DNA of 64,000 nt from CAVVEC01 sp963770485 (GTDB lineage Bacteria; Acidobacteriota; Terriglobia; Terriglobales; Acidobacteriaceae), in assembly GCA_963770485.1 (NCBI GenBank), contig CAVYPX010000007.1, positions 1 to 64,000 on the forward strand, in the 5' to 3' direction. Positions 17,878 to 26,669 of this stretch are shown piece after piece (position 1 is the stretch's first letter; each line of letters begins with the position of its first letter). The position numbers and the translations under genes are program-made. The notes beneath the pieces are model-generated. The model was given only the letters and a program-made list of their open reading frames with translations, did not search any database and was not told the DNA's origin.

Positions 17878-19092
17878 CTACTTCAAAAACACCACCAGAA
17901 TCTTTCCATCCGACTGATAACCGTCTCCCGTAGCGTTCTTGGCTTGCTGCACGGGATTCGGGGGCAGGTAATAGCTCATACTCTTTACCTTGCCGGACTG
18001 CTGCAGGCTCTGCCCGATGTTGGTTCGCTCGCCATCGACCGCAGGATCGATCTTGTGCGTGACGTTGCCGTTACGCTTGTCCTTGGCGAATCCGATGTCA
18101 TGCGTGCCCGCGCCCACCCACACGTTTTGCCCGTTCCAGGTGAACGCTGCCTTCCACAGCCGGAAGTGATGCCGGCTGGCGACCATCGCAATGGGCTCCG
18201 CCATTTCATAACCATAATCCTGAGGACGCCCGAACAGGTACAGCGTGCTCATGGGCATCGCCAGGTAGTCTTTTTTCTCGTAGGTATCCGTCAATGCAGC
18301 GAGAACCGCGCTGGTGTCACTGGTGTCGGCAGGGTGCCAGGTGGCGGCATCCAGCGCGCTCTTGACTTGTGACTCGGAGCCGATCAAAACGAAATTGACC
18401 ATGTCGCCGAGATTCTTGAACTGATCGTTTACTCGGCGGGGCAAGCCGTCAATGTCTTTGCGCAGCGTTGAATCCAGCGGAGCATCGGAAACCTTCAGAG
18501 TTGAGGCCGCGGCGCTCGAACTTGCGGCGTTCCCGGTCGTCGCATCGGTCGATGCTGCGTTCCCAAGGCCGAATTGCCCCTGCAGGAATACCTGCGCGGC
18601 AGCACCCAACTGTTGCTTATACTTCTCCCCTTCAGAAGTAGGAGCGGCAGAGGTGGCCTGATTTGCAGGCACTACGTGAACTTTGACGGCGAAACTCCCA
18701 GCGGTGCAATTCCCGCCGTTCGCACTGAAAGAAAGACGGCTGGCAGCTTCAATGTGCAATTCCTTGTTGGCCCCTACCGCCAACGGCGCTGCGTCCTGAG
18801 GATGCAACTTCGCGATCAGGCTGCCGACCGGCGCTGAAGGAACCGGCAAACTTTGTTCCTGGGAATTCGCACTGGTCGCGGGTGAGCCGCATCCACTCAC
18901 AGTCGACGAAATCTGCACCACGTCACCCTTCTGCAGATCAGGACCAGTGTCCGTCCACGCCTGCGATGCCGGCACGGTGAACGAAAAGTCTTTGCCGGCA
19001 GGTGGCGCCGCACTTGACGCGGTCTGCCCAAACAGCTGAGGTGAAAGGAGAGCCAAGAATAGTCCAACCGACCACAGAACCTCGCAGCGCAT
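17878..19092 (-). CDS. Secreted protein with LssY_C domain
   Basis: The start at ATG 19092 is preceded by GGAGT and yields a signal peptide (CEVLWSVGLFLALLSPQLFG). Residues of about 35-150 (FTVPASQAWTDTGPDLQKGD...) resemble the PA-IL-like lectin fold found as an N-terminal module in exported proteins. From about residue 195 on the sequence matches the LssY C-terminal domain: VNFVLIGSESQVKSAL, MPMSTLYLFGRPQDYGYE, RHHFRLW, VWVGAGTHDIGF and THKIDPAVDGERT. The function of LssY_C is not established. It lies between the BNR protein and the CtpA-like protease, all on the minus strand but with gaps over 100 nt, so they are probably separate units. The lectin-like assignment is weaker than the LssY_C one. 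Confidence 0.8.
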   Translation of the reverse strand: MRCEVLWSVGLFLALLSPQLFGQTASSAAPPAGKDFSFTVPASQAWTDTGPDLQKGDVVQISSTVSGCGSPATSANSQEQSLPVPSAPVGSLIAKLHPQDAAPLAVGANKELHIEAASRLSFSANGGNCTAGSFAVKVHVVPANQATSAAPTSEGEKYKQQLGAAAQVFLQGQFGLGNAASTDATTGNAASSSAAASTLKVSDAPLDSTLRKDIDGLPRRVNDQFKNLGDMVNFVLIGSESQVKSALDAATWHPADTSDTSAVLAALTDTYEKKDYLAMPMSTLYLFGRPQDYGYEMAEPIAMVASRHHFRLWKAAFTWNGQNVWVGAGTHDIGFAKDKRNGNVTHKIDPAVDGERTNIGQSLQQSGKVKSMSYYLPPNPVQQAKNATGDGYQSDGKILVVFLK

Positions 19093-19320
19093 AGGCCACT
19101 CCGCAGGCACGTTGCCCGATACACTCATTCTAGAGCGGTCTTACAGCTGATGTATCCAGAATATTTCCGGCAATGGATCTGCCCGCGCGGGGGCCGACGC
19201 CCTCCTTCGACTTCGCTCAGGACCCGCCCAGCCGAGCGAGGCTCCGCCGTCCGCTCGATTAATCAGAACGGACAACCCTGACCTGGGGCGCGGTAGACGC
19301 AGCGAGCTTGCGCTGACCCG

Positions 19321-19352
19321 AAAAGAAAACGGCCCGACCGTGAAGTCGGGCC
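19321..19352 (-). terminator. Rho-independent terminator of the S41 protease gene
   Basis: On the minus strand GGCCCGAC and GTCGGGCC form an 8-bp stem (19331-19352), followed by a T-rich tail (GTTTTCTTTT, 19321-19330). It lies 23 nt past the stop of the protease gene at 19375. Confidence 0.85.
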
Positions 19353-19374
19353 ATCTTATGGAAAATCCAAGCGG

Positions 19375-20973
19375 TTAACGGTTCATCAAGTGCGTGTTGG
19401 TGCGCTCGGCAACAATACGCTTCGCATTGTCCGCCAGTTGCTTCGCCTGCGGCATCAGCTCCAGCGCCTTGACCACGTCGGGATCGCTCTCTGCCCTGAC
19501 TTTTAGGCCTTCCTCCTGGCCGAAAGCATCCACGAAAATCTCGCTCTTGATGTTGGAACGTACCCAGTCATTATTCTGGGCCAGATCGGCTTCGGTGTAG
19601 GGCACCTTTTCATCATCGAGAAACTTGCGAAACTCCTGCAGGGTAATGTCATCCACTTCGAAATTCGTCGTGGGGTGATGATTCACTACGTAATGCTTGG
19701 CAAAGTTGAAGAAGGCGTAGTGCTGCAGAAGCGTGTCCTGGAAATGGTTGCTCTTGAGGGGATCAATCTTGATGTCGGGTGTAATGCCGCCGCCGCCGTA
19801 AACGGTGCGACCGCTATCGGTGAGTTTGACCTCGCGGTTGGCTGTACTGTTCTCCTCATCGCGCTCGAAGTAGTAGTCGTAGAGCGAAACGTTCGCGTAA
19901 TCGCGCTGAATCAAACGGCCGCTCGGAGTGTAATACTTGGCCGTGGTCAGAGCGAGTCCGGTATTTTCTGAAAGCGGGTAGACGGTCTGAACCAGTCCCT
20001 TGCCAAACGTGGTCTCGCCGACGATCAGGCCGCGATCGTGATCCTGGATCGCGCCCGCCACAATTTCCGCCGCCGAAGCCGTGCCCCGGTTCACCAGCAC
20101 CACCAGCGGATATTCTTTGCCTCCGTCGCCGTGCGTCGCCGTGTACCGCTTCTCCGGTGAAGAGCGGCCATGATGCGAAACGATCAGCTGACCCTTCCGC
20201 AGGAACTTGTCCGCTACCCCAACGCCTTCACTCAGCAGGCCGCCGGGATTCTGGCGCAGATCGAGAACCAACCCCTTTAGATCTCCCATCTGGTCCAGTG
20301 CGTCCGAGACTTCCTTTTCCGTAGTCTCGTTGAACCCGGTGATGTGCATGTAGCCGATGCCGGGCTTGATCATGAAGTGAAGGTCAACGCTGTAACGCGG
20401 GATTTCATCGCGCACCACGGCAAATTCCAGCGGCTTCTCCGCGCCTTCGCGCAGAATGGTGATATGGACCGTCGTTCCCTTGGGTCCCTTCAGCATGTCA
20501 GCCACATCGCCCGTGCTCATATTGTCAGTGGGTTTGCCGTCCACCGCGATGATGATGTCACCGGGACGAATTCCGGCCCGGTAGGCGGGAGTGCCCACGA
20601 ACGGCGCAATCACGATTACTTTGTTGTTGCGCGGGCCCACAGTCATGCCGACGCCGTAATATTTGCCGCGCTGGTCCTCGCGGAGCAGGGCATACGCCTT
20701 GGGATCAAAAAAGTTCGAGTGCGGATCGAGCACATGCAACATGCCCGGGATGGCGCCGTTATAGATGGCCTTGTCCGGGCTCACCGGTTCGGCATAGTTC
20801 TGCTCGACCACGCTATAGACGTCGGCGAACTGGTGCAAGCTCTCACGAATATCGGAATCACCGCCGGGAGCCGCCGCCGGGTTGATCTTCTGGCCGAAGA
20901 CCATGCCCAGAAACCCGCAGGTGACAAGCACGAAAACTACCAGGTAAAGTGTGCGACGAGAACTACGGACCAT
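19375..20973 (-). CDS. ctpA: S41 family C-terminal processing protease
   Basis: This is a periplasmic, membrane-tethered CtpA/Prc-type serine protease. ATG at 20973 is chosen because AAGGA lies 8 nt upstream and it gives an N-terminal membrane segment (TLYLVVFVLVTCGFLGMVF, residues 8-26). A PDZ domain spans about residues 105-185 (KYYGVGMTV...AGIRPGDIIIAVDGKP). The S41 catalytic region follows with LDLRQNPGG, Ser300 in NRGTASAAE and Lys325 in TTFGKG. The C-terminal part (about 400-532) has the long helical tail common in acidobacterial and deltaproteobacterial homologues. Targets are unknown; such proteases usually trim exported proteins. A terminator follows directly, so it is the last gene of its transcript. 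Confidence 0.92.
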   Translation of the reverse strand: MVRSSRRTLYLVVFVLVTCGFLGMVFGQKINPAAAPGGDSDIRESLHQFADVYSVVEQNYAEPVSPDKAIYNGAIPGMLHVLDPHSNFFDPKAYALLREDQRGKYYGVGMTVGPRNNKVIVIAPFVGTPAYRAGIRPGDIIIAVDGKPTDNMSTGDVADMLKGPKGTTVHITILREGAEKPLEFAVVRDEIPRYSVDLHFMIKPGIGYMHITGFNETTEKEVSDALDQMGDLKGLVLDLRQNPGGLLSEGVGVADKFLRKGQLIVSHHGRSSPEKRYTATHGDGGKEYPLVVLVNRGTASAAEIVAGAIQDHDRGLIVGETTFGKGLVQTVYPLSENTGLALTTAKYYTPSGRLIQRDYANVSLYDYYFERDEENSTANREVKLTDSGRTVYGGGGITPDIKIDPLKSNHFQDTLLQHYAFFNFAKHYVVNHHPTTNFEVDDITLQEFRKFLDDEKVPYTEADLAQNNDWVRSNIKSEIFVDAFGQEEGLKVRAESDPDVVKALELMPQAKQLADNAKRIVAERTNTHLMNR

Positions 20974-21582
20974 CTTTAGTTTCCTTCGGTTCGGGCGTAG
21001 AGAACCCCGGCCACCGCATCTGAGCGCAGTATAGCATGCCAGCCGGCGCTTTTCCGACACTTTCCCCTGCCGAAGGTAACCAGAAAGCTATCTGCCTCAT
21101 AAGGATAGATGCGGGGCGCGAGGAAAGCGATGCACAGGCCGACGCCCCCGTAGAGATGACGTGGGGACAGCCACCCAAGCCTGCCCTGAGACTCAGGGCA
21201 GGCTTGGGTGGCTGTCCCCACATAGGATTGATCTCAATGTGATTCACTAAGAGCTAAGTTGTTGAATCTTCGTTGAACCCACATTTGGGATGCAAAATGA
21301 CGGTCTGACCATCGCGTAGAATGCCATTTAATCGCGTTTGCAGGCCCGTAGAGCGACGATCAGGTCCCTGGACGACGTTTGTGGGCCATTCCCGCACACG
21401 GGAGCCCGCCAGAGGGCCGCTGTGCGAAATATTATCTCATGGCTATACTAAAGGTTCCCGAATCGGGAAAATGGTCTCTTGGGGATAGCTTACTCTTTGC
21501 TCCCCCTTCAGTTCCTCAGTCGTCAATTGCTCAGGGTAGTTATTGAGGGCGATCCGCGTTGCTGCCAATCCGATGCGGCAGT
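20974..21582. other. Divergent intergenic region
   Basis: This 609-nt region separates the leftward protease from rightward tatA and must carry both promoters. It holds the perfect palindrome listed below, a TATACT box at 21444-21449 without a clear -35 partner, and a small dyad TTCCCGA/TCGGGAA near 21456-21470. No gene is supported. Confidence 0.5.
21161..21221. repeat. Perfect 30-bp palindrome
   Basis: The arm at 21161-21190 (starting GTGGGGACAGCCACCC) and its exact reverse complement at 21192-21221 are separated by a single A. It lies between divergent genes, so it is not a simple terminator, and it has no T-tract. Confidence 0.95.
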
Positions 21583-21915
21583 ATGATGAACTTCATGGGG
21601 TTCTCCGAGACGCTCTTCCTGTTTTTTCTGGCCTTGCTCATTTTTGGGCCGAAGAAGTTGCCGGAGATCGCCCGCCAAATCGGCAAGGCACTCAATGAGT
21701 TCAGGCGCGCCTCGAACGAATTCAAGGCCCAGATTGCATCCGAGATTTCGCAGTTGGACATGGAAAATCAGCGCCAGATTCTCCCTCCATCCCAGCCTCC
21801 TGAGGGCGCGATAGCGGCTTTACCGGCGACGCTGGAGCCCGCGGCTGTCCCTGAAACCCATCCCGAACCCGGCTCGGAACCACATTCCCTGGCGAAGGCT
21901 TCTCCCGATGCCTGA
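21583..21915 (+). CDS. tatA: Sec-independent translocase subunit TatA/TatB
   Basis: This is the small Tat translocon subunit. A single N-terminal membrane helix (FSETLFLFFLALLIFGPKKLP) contains the hallmark FGPKKLPE hinge. An amphipathic helix (IARQIGKALNEFRRASNEFKAQI) and a Pro-rich, poorly conserved tail follow. Start choice is uncertain: ATG at 21583, 21586 or 21595 all precede the helix, and no strong ribosome site is visible. The helix lacks a clear Glu/Pro signature that would separate TatB from TatA, so the subtype is open. It overlaps tatC by 8 nt, indicating translational coupling. Its clients probably include the RRRFL-bearing aminotransferase at 13-14 kb. Confidence 0.9.
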   Translation: MMNFMGFSETLFLFFLALLIFGPKKLPEIARQIGKALNEFRRASNEFKAQIASEISQLDMENQRQILPPSQPPEGAIAALPATLEPAAVPETHPEPGSEPHSLAKASPDA

Positions 21916-22717
21916 GACGCCCGAGATTACCGCCGGGGTGCCTCCCGCCAAGCCCGCGCACGAAACCATGACGGCGATGAGTTTCCTCGAACACCTCGAA
22001 GAACTGCGGCGGAGAATTTTCTATTCGCTCGCCGCCGTGGTGGTCGGTTTCTTTGCCTGCTGGGCCTACGCCGAAAACATCGTCGGCTGGATGCAGAAGC
22101 CGGTCATGGAAGCGCTCAAGCACAATGGAATGCCGCAGACGCTGGTCTATCTGAACCCCACCGATCCCTTCAACCTTTACTTGAAGGTTGCGGCTCTGGC
22201 TGGGCTTTTTGTGACCTCGCCCTTTGTCCTGTATCAGGTCTGGTTGTTCATTTCTCCGGGACTGTATCGCAACGAAAAACGGTATGTTGTGCCCTTCATG
22301 TTTTCGACCATCGGACTTTTCCTGGCGGGCGGGTATTTCGGCTACAAGCTGGTTTATCCGGCCGCGCTGGAATTCCTGATCGGATACGGCAAGCAGTTCC
22401 AGCCGATGATTACCATTCACGAATACGTGGATCTGTTTCTAACGGTGATCCTGGGTCTGGGAGTCGTCTTCGAGTTGCCGATTCTGGTTTTCTTTCTGGC
22501 CTTGATGGGTGTAGTGAGCGCCGGCTGGATGTGGCGGAATGTGCGCTATTCCATTCTGGTCATTTTTATTATTGCGGCCATCCTGACGCCGACCACCGAC
22601 ATCCTGAATATGTGTATCTTTGCCGCGCCCATGGTCGCGCTCTATCTCATGAGCATCGGAATTGCCTGGCTGGTGCATCCGAAACAGAGAAAGGCACGGG
22701 CGGCGCGAAAAGGATGA
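21908..22717 (+). CDS. tatC: Twin-arginine translocase receptor TatC
   Basis: TatC is the polytopic core of the Tat system that binds twin-arginine signals. The cytoplasmic N-terminus carries the conserved SFLEHLEELRRRIFYS motif. Six membrane helices follow, with the conserved FYLKVAAL-like loop (NLYLKVAALAGLFVTSPFVLYQVWLFISPGL) and the Pro/Glu segment in FELPILVFFLAL. A length of 269 residues is usual, and the basic C-terminus ends KQRKARAARKG. It overlaps tatA by 8 nt and the next gene by 4 nt (ATGA), so the three form one operon. The linked M28 lipoprotein is not known to be part of Tat. Confidence 0.97.
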   Translation: MPETPEITAGVPPAKPAHETMTAMSFLEHLEELRRRIFYSLAAVVVGFFACWAYAENIVGWMQKPVMEALKHNGMPQTLVYLNPTDPFNLYLKVAALAGLFVTSPFVLYQVWLFISPGLYRNEKRYVVPFMFSTIGLFLAGGYFGYKLVYPAALEFLIGYGKQFQPMITIHEYVDLFLTVILGLGVVFELPILVFFLALMGVVSAGWMWRNVRYSILVIFIIAAILTPTTDILNMCIFAAPMVALYLMSIGIAWLVHPKQRKARAARKG

Positions 22718-23718
22718 TGAAAACCTTCAAGACTATCGGCCTGATATGTTTTCTGACCTTGCTTGCATGCTCCAAGCAGAAAGACGTGGCTGCTGCCTCG
22801 TCCGCGATGTCGGAGCCGGCCGCCGGTTCGGGGGGCCGCATCGAGATAAGGGTTACGAACACTCCCAACACGGGGATCTCTTACGCCGAATTCAACGAAA
22901 TTCGCGCAATGCGTTATGTCAAGGAAATCGTCGCCTTCGGGCCCCGTCCCATTGGGAGCGCGAATCATAAGAAGGTCGAAGACTATATCCATGAACACTT
23001 GAAAGACGACGTGGTCGAAGATGACGCTTTCACGATAGACACGTCGGAAGGCAAGTTTCCGGTGCACAACATCATCGCGAAATTTCCCGGGACGCGCGAC
23101 GGGATCATCGTGATCGCCAGTCACTACGATACTAACTGGCCGCTGCGGAACACGAGCTACGCAGGCGCGAATGATGGTGGTTCGTCGAGCGCGCTGCTGC
23201 TGGAAATCGCGAACCAGTTGCGAGGCCAGATGGGCGGCAAGAAGCGCGAGGGCTACAGCGTCTGGCTGCTTTGGGACGACGCGGAAGAATCCATGCGGCT
23301 CCCTTGGTTCGATCCCGAGAGCCTTTATGGCGTGCGCCACCTGGCGCAGAAATGGCAGGCCGACGGGACCCTCAAGCAGATCAAGGCATTTTTGCTGGAG
23401 GACATGATCGGAGACGCCGACTTGAATATCGACCGCGACGCCAATTCCACGCCATGGCTTGAAGACCTGGTTTACAAAGCGGCCACTCGGATGGGATATC
23501 AATCTCACTTCTTTGCCCGCACAATTCCAGTAGAGGACGATCACATGCCCTTCCAGGAGAAAGGCGTTCCTTGCGCGGATCTGATTGATTTCGAGTACGG
23601 CTACGGCAACGTTTTTTGGCACACGCCGCAGGACACGGTGGATAAACTCAGTCCCAAGAGCCTGGAGATTGTGGGCACGGTGACTTTGGCGACAGTGCAG
23701 AGTTTGGATAAAAAGTAG
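22714..23718 (+). CDS. M28 family peptidase/glutaminyl cyclase-like lipoprotein
   Basis: This is a predicted zinc enzyme anchored to a membrane by lipidation: MMKTFKTIGLICFLTLLAC has a lipobox LLAC with Cys at about residue 19. The M28 core shows SHYDTN, GANDGGSSSALLLE, DDAEES, EDMIGD and a terminal FWHTPQDTVDKL that supplies the last His. Overall layout (FGPRPIGS near the start, GNVFWHTPQDT near the end) fits the glutaminyl-peptide cyclotransferase-like branch, though aminopeptidase activity is possible. ATG at 22714 overlaps the tatC stop by four bases, so translation is coupled. Unlike the other M28 protein of this window (8888), all metal ligands look present. Confidence 0.88.
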   Translation: MMKTFKTIGLICFLTLLACSKQKDVAAASSAMSEPAAGSGGRIEIRVTNTPNTGISYAEFNEIRAMRYVKEIVAFGPRPIGSANHKKVEDYIHEHLKDDVVEDDAFTIDTSEGKFPVHNIIAKFPGTRDGIIVIASHYDTNWPLRNTSYAGANDGGSSSALLLEIANQLRGQMGGKKREGYSVWLLWDDAEESMRLPWFDPESLYGVRHLAQKWQADGTLKQIKAFLLEDMIGDADLNIDRDANSTPWLEDLVYKAATRMGYQSHFFARTIPVEDDHMPFQEKGVPCADLIDFEYGYGNVFWHTPQDTVDKLSPKSLEIVGTVTLATVQSLDKK

Positions 23719-23898
23719 AGGTTCTGGGGCCGGGAAAGTCAAAGACTTTTAACCGCAAAGGTCGCAAAGAACAGCCGCAAAGTTCGCGGAGAAGTTCTGT
23801 TACTCGAGAGTATGGCTGCACGGAAGAGAAATTCTACGGGCTCTTTGCCTCACTTTGTTGGAAAGCTGATTGCTTCTAGTTTGCCGTCGGGGTTCTGA
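23719..23898. repeat. Short gap with CGCAAAG-type repeat words
   Basis: Downstream of the lipoprotein gene the words AACCGCAAAGGTCGCAAAG and CCGCAAAGTTCGCGGAG recur; similar words occur at 24807 and 39150. They look like degraded copies of dispersed repeats. No yybP-ykoY-type manganese riboswitch was recognised ahead of the TerC gene. Confidence 0.4.
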
Positions 23899-24807
23899 GT
23901 GAACCAACTCCTCTTCTGGATCCTGTTCAACGTCTTTGTGCTGGCGATGCTGGGACTCGACCTTGGAGTCCTCCACCGGCCGGCTCACACCGTGAAGTTT
24001 CGCGAAGCGCTGGCCTGGAGCGGGATGTGGATTGTCCTGGCGTCCGCCTTTGCGGTCTTGGTTTATTTTTGGCACGGGCGAGCTGCCGCGGTGGAGTTTA
24101 CCACCGGTTACGTGATCGAACTCTCGCTCAGCGTAGACAATCTCTTCATCTTCCTCCTGATCTTCCGCTACTTTCGCGTTGCCCCGAACCACCAGCACAA
24201 GGTGCTGTTCTGGGGAATTGTGGGTGCGCTGGTGATGCGCGCCGTTTTCATTCTGGTGGGCATCGGGCTGATCCGAGAATTTCACTGGGTCACGTACCTT
24301 TTTGGCGCGTTTCTGGTGTACAGCGGAATCAAGCTCTTCCGTGAAGAAGGCAAGGCGATCGAACCGGAGAAGAATCCGGTACTGCGCGCGTTGCGCCGCT
24401 GGATTCCGGTGACCGAGGATTACCACGGGGAAAGATTCTTCGTGCGGCGCGCGGGCTTGTACGCGACGCCTCTGTTCGTGGTGTTGGTGGTGGTCGAAAC
24501 CACTGATCTGCTCTTTGCCACGGATTCCATTCCCGCGGTGCTGGCCATCACGCTGAAGGCGTTCATTGTTTATACATCGAACGTCTTCGCGGTTCTGGGT
24601 CTGCGTTCCATGTACTTCGTGCTGGCGGGCATGATCGAAGCCTTCCATTACTTGCACTACGGGCTGTCTGCGGTGCTGATCTTTATCGGAGCGAAGATGC
24701 TTGCTTCTCACTACTACCAGATTCCAACCGGGGTCGCGCTGGGAGTCGTAGCGGGAGTGTTGCTGATTTCGGTAGTGGCATCGTTGCTGAAGCCACAAGA
24801 AGTCTAA
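23899..24807 (+). CDS. TerC/Alx family integral membrane protein
   Basis: This member of the TerC family (Alx type) is a polytopic inner-membrane protein implicated in metal export or homeostasis. The start is GTG at 23899. Several membrane helices are evident (LLFWILFNVFVLAMLGLDLG, MWIVLASAFAVLVYFW, and a last one at the C-terminus). Family motifs are present: the acidic ELSLSVDNLFIFLLIF and ETTDLLFATDSIPAVLAI, whose conserved Asp residues within helices are thought to bind cations. A length of 302 residues is typical. No associated tellurite genes are nearby. It appears to be a single-gene unit flanked by repeat sequence on both sides. Confidence 0.93.
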   Translation: MNQLLFWILFNVFVLAMLGLDLGVLHRPAHTVKFREALAWSGMWIVLASAFAVLVYFWHGRAAAVEFTTGYVIELSLSVDNLFIFLLIFRYFRVAPNHQHKVLFWGIVGALVMRAVFILVGIGLIREFHWVTYLFGAFLVYSGIKLFREEGKAIEPEKNPVLRALRRWIPVTEDYHGERFFVRRAGLYATPLFVVLVVVETTDLLFATDSIPAVLAITLKAFIVYTSNVFAVLGLRSMYFVLAGMIEAFHYLHYGLSAVLIFIGAKMLASHYYQIPTGVALGVVAGVLLISVVASLLKPQEV

Positions 24808-24865
24808 CCGCAGAGGACGCTGAGTACGTTGAAGAGGGCAGAGCCCGATTGAAAACCCATAGCCT

Positions 24866-25012
24866 TGTCATTCCGAGGAGCGTAGCGACGAGGAATCTGC
24901 AGTTCCCTTGGATTGTGGAGAACTGCAGATCCCTCCCCCTCGGCTTCGCTCGGGGCTCGACCTTCGGTCTCGGCAAGGACCGCTCGGGATGACGACAAGA
25001 TCGGGATGACAA
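24866..25012. repeat. TCATTCC-type inverted-repeat element, no ORF
   Basis: TTGTCATTCCGA begins at 24865-24866, and its near-exact inverse (TCGGGATGACAA) ends at 25012, with 11 of 12 matching; a second copy of the right end lies at 24983-24993. Fold-back segments (CCTCGG-CTT-CGCTCGGGG, GCTCGACC-TTC-GGTCTCGGC) occur near the right end. It shares end sequences with the elements at 10610, 49311 and 55994. Confidence 0.65.
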
Positions 25013-25034
25013 CAAGATAAGGATGTTCAACGAC

Positions 25035-26603
25035 TTAAGCGAAGCGGATGGAATCGCTCTTAATAATCGAGTGCTTGAGGAACCTGGCGTCATCGTGGGC
25101 GGGGAAGTCGATGCGGTAATGAGCGCCGCGGCTTTCTTCGCGGGCCAGGGCCGAACGGGCTACCAGCAGGCCGGCGAGATGGATATTCTGCGCCTCATAC
25201 GCGCGCCGGGTGTGCGGGTGTGCAGCGCGCGGAGAGATCTGCTGCAGGTGCTCGATGGCTCGTTTCAGCCCGGCTCCCGTGCGCACAATGCCTACGTCCT
25301 GCCACATCAGGTCCTGTATTTCGCGGATGAATTCCTCCGTCGCGGGACCTACCGGGCCGTTCGAGACGGCGCGCTGAGGATTGGAGTGGTTCGCCGATAC
25401 CTTGCGCAGGTCGTTCCGCATCGCCCCGCCGGCTCTTGCTCCGAAGACCAGACCTTCCAGCAGGGAATTGCTGGCCAGGCGATTCGCGCCGTGCACGCCG
25501 GTGGCAGCAGCCTCTCCGGCTGCGTACAACCCAGGCAGCGTGCAGCGTCCCTCGAGATCACTGCGCACGCCGCCCATGGCATAGTGGGCTGCGGGACGGA
25601 TGGGGATCAACTCGCTGGTGATATCAATGTTGTACTGCATGCAAGTGGCGTAAATGCGCGGGAAACGGGCTTTGATGTGATTGGGGTCGAGGTGAGTGAG
25701 GTCGAGATAGACGACCGCTTCCCGGGCCCGGCTGACCTCGAGTTCATGCACAATGGCGCGGGCCACCACGTCGCGCGGCGCCAGCTCACCCATAGGATGG
25801 TATTTGGGCATGAAGCGGACCATCTCGAGATTGCGCAGATACGCGCCTTCTCCTCGCAAAGCTTCCGAAAGCAGGAAGCGTGGCGCATTTTTCAGGTACA
25901 AGGCCGTGGGATGGAACTGAATGAACTCCATGTCGCTGACTTCGGCGCCGGCGCGAAATGCCATGGCGACGCCGTCTCCGGTCGCGACGCCGGGATTCGT
26001 CGTATTGCGATAGAGTTGTCCCATCCCGCCAGTGGCGAGCAAAACGGCGCACGCGGTCATCGATTGCGGTTCATTCTTGTCATTGATCAGCTGAATGCCG
26101 GAGACGCGGCCGTTTTCGACGATCAGGTTGGTGGAAAATTCGAACTCCCGCACAGAAATATTGTTCAGGGTTTTGGCCTTCGCATAAAGAGCCCGAAGAA
26201 TCTCGCGTCCCGTGGAATCGCCGTGGGCGTGCAGGATTCGGTTGCGGCTGTGTGCGCCTTCCCGGCCAAAGGTCAGCTTGGTGGCTTCCCGGTCGAACTC
26301 CGTGCCCCATTGAATGAGTTCTTCGATGCGTTGCGGGGCATCTTCCACCAGCACCTTGGCCGCCGCCGGGTTGCACAAGCCATCGCCGGCTTGCAGTGTG
26401 TCCTGCAAATGAAGGCTGATTTCGTCCTCGTCGCTGAGCGCGACGGCGATCCCACCCTGAGCCCACTGGGTGTTCGAATCGGTGACCTCGCGCTTGGCCA
26501 AAACCACAACTCTGCCCGCAGTTGCCAACTCGATGGCGGCACGCAAGCCGGCAACTCCGGCTCCAATCACCAGAAAATCGGTTTCGGCTGGCGCGGATGT
26601 CAT
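25035..26603 (-). CDS. nadB: L-aspartate oxidase
   Basis: NadB is the FAD enzyme that oxidises L-aspartate to iminoaspartate, the first step of de novo NAD synthesis. The N-terminal dinucleotide fold reads FLVIGAGVAGLRAAIELA, then the NTQWAQGGIAVAL loop. FAD/active-site segments include HSRNRILHAHGDSTG, ATGGMGQLYRNTTNP and EFIQFHPTALY. The signature near the C-terminus of the flavin domain is HYAMGGVRSDLEGR, then GLYAAGEAAATGVHGANRLASNSLLEG. A length of 522 residues is usual. It is transcribed away from aroB. nadA and nadC are not in this window. A 545-residue ORF on the opposite strand is a coding shadow. Confidence 0.97.
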   Translation of the reverse strand: MTSAPAETDFLVIGAGVAGLRAAIELATAGRVVVLAKREVTDSNTQWAQGGIAVALSDEDEISLHLQDTLQAGDGLCNPAAAKVLVEDAPQRIEELIQWGTEFDREATKLTFGREGAHSRNRILHAHGDSTGREILRALYAKAKTLNNISVREFEFSTNLIVENGRVSGIQLINDKNEPQSMTACAVLLATGGMGQLYRNTTNPGVATGDGVAMAFRAGAEVSDMEFIQFHPTALYLKNAPRFLLSEALRGEGAYLRNLEMVRFMPKYHPMGELAPRDVVARAIVHELEVSRAREAVVYLDLTHLDPNHIKARFPRIYATCMQYNIDITSELIPIRPAAHYAMGGVRSDLEGRCTLPGLYAAGEAAATGVHGANRLASNSLLEGLVFGARAGGAMRNDLRKVSANHSNPQRAVSNGPVGPATEEFIREIQDLMWQDVGIVRTGAGLKRAIEHLQQISPRAAHPHTRRAYEAQNIHLAGLLVARSALAREESRGAHYRIDFPAHDDARFLKHSIIKSDSIRFA

Positions 26604-26669
26604 AGACGGAAAATGTTATCACTTTGTGGTTCGGCGAACGCGCTTCTGGTTACGTTATGATGAGGTCGC

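Noticed and set aside
22642..23742. 366-residue minus-strand ORF
   Set aside because: It is antisense to tatC and the M28 lipoprotein and lacks any motif.
23719..23898. Possible manganese (yybP-ykoY) riboswitch ahead of the TerC gene
   Set aside because: The expected conserved loops were not found; the gap is made of repeat words.
25023..26660. 545-residue ORF on the plus strand
   Set aside because: It lies wholly antisense to nadB, which has all family motifs; the ORF has no recognisable sequence and arises from G+C-rich third positions.
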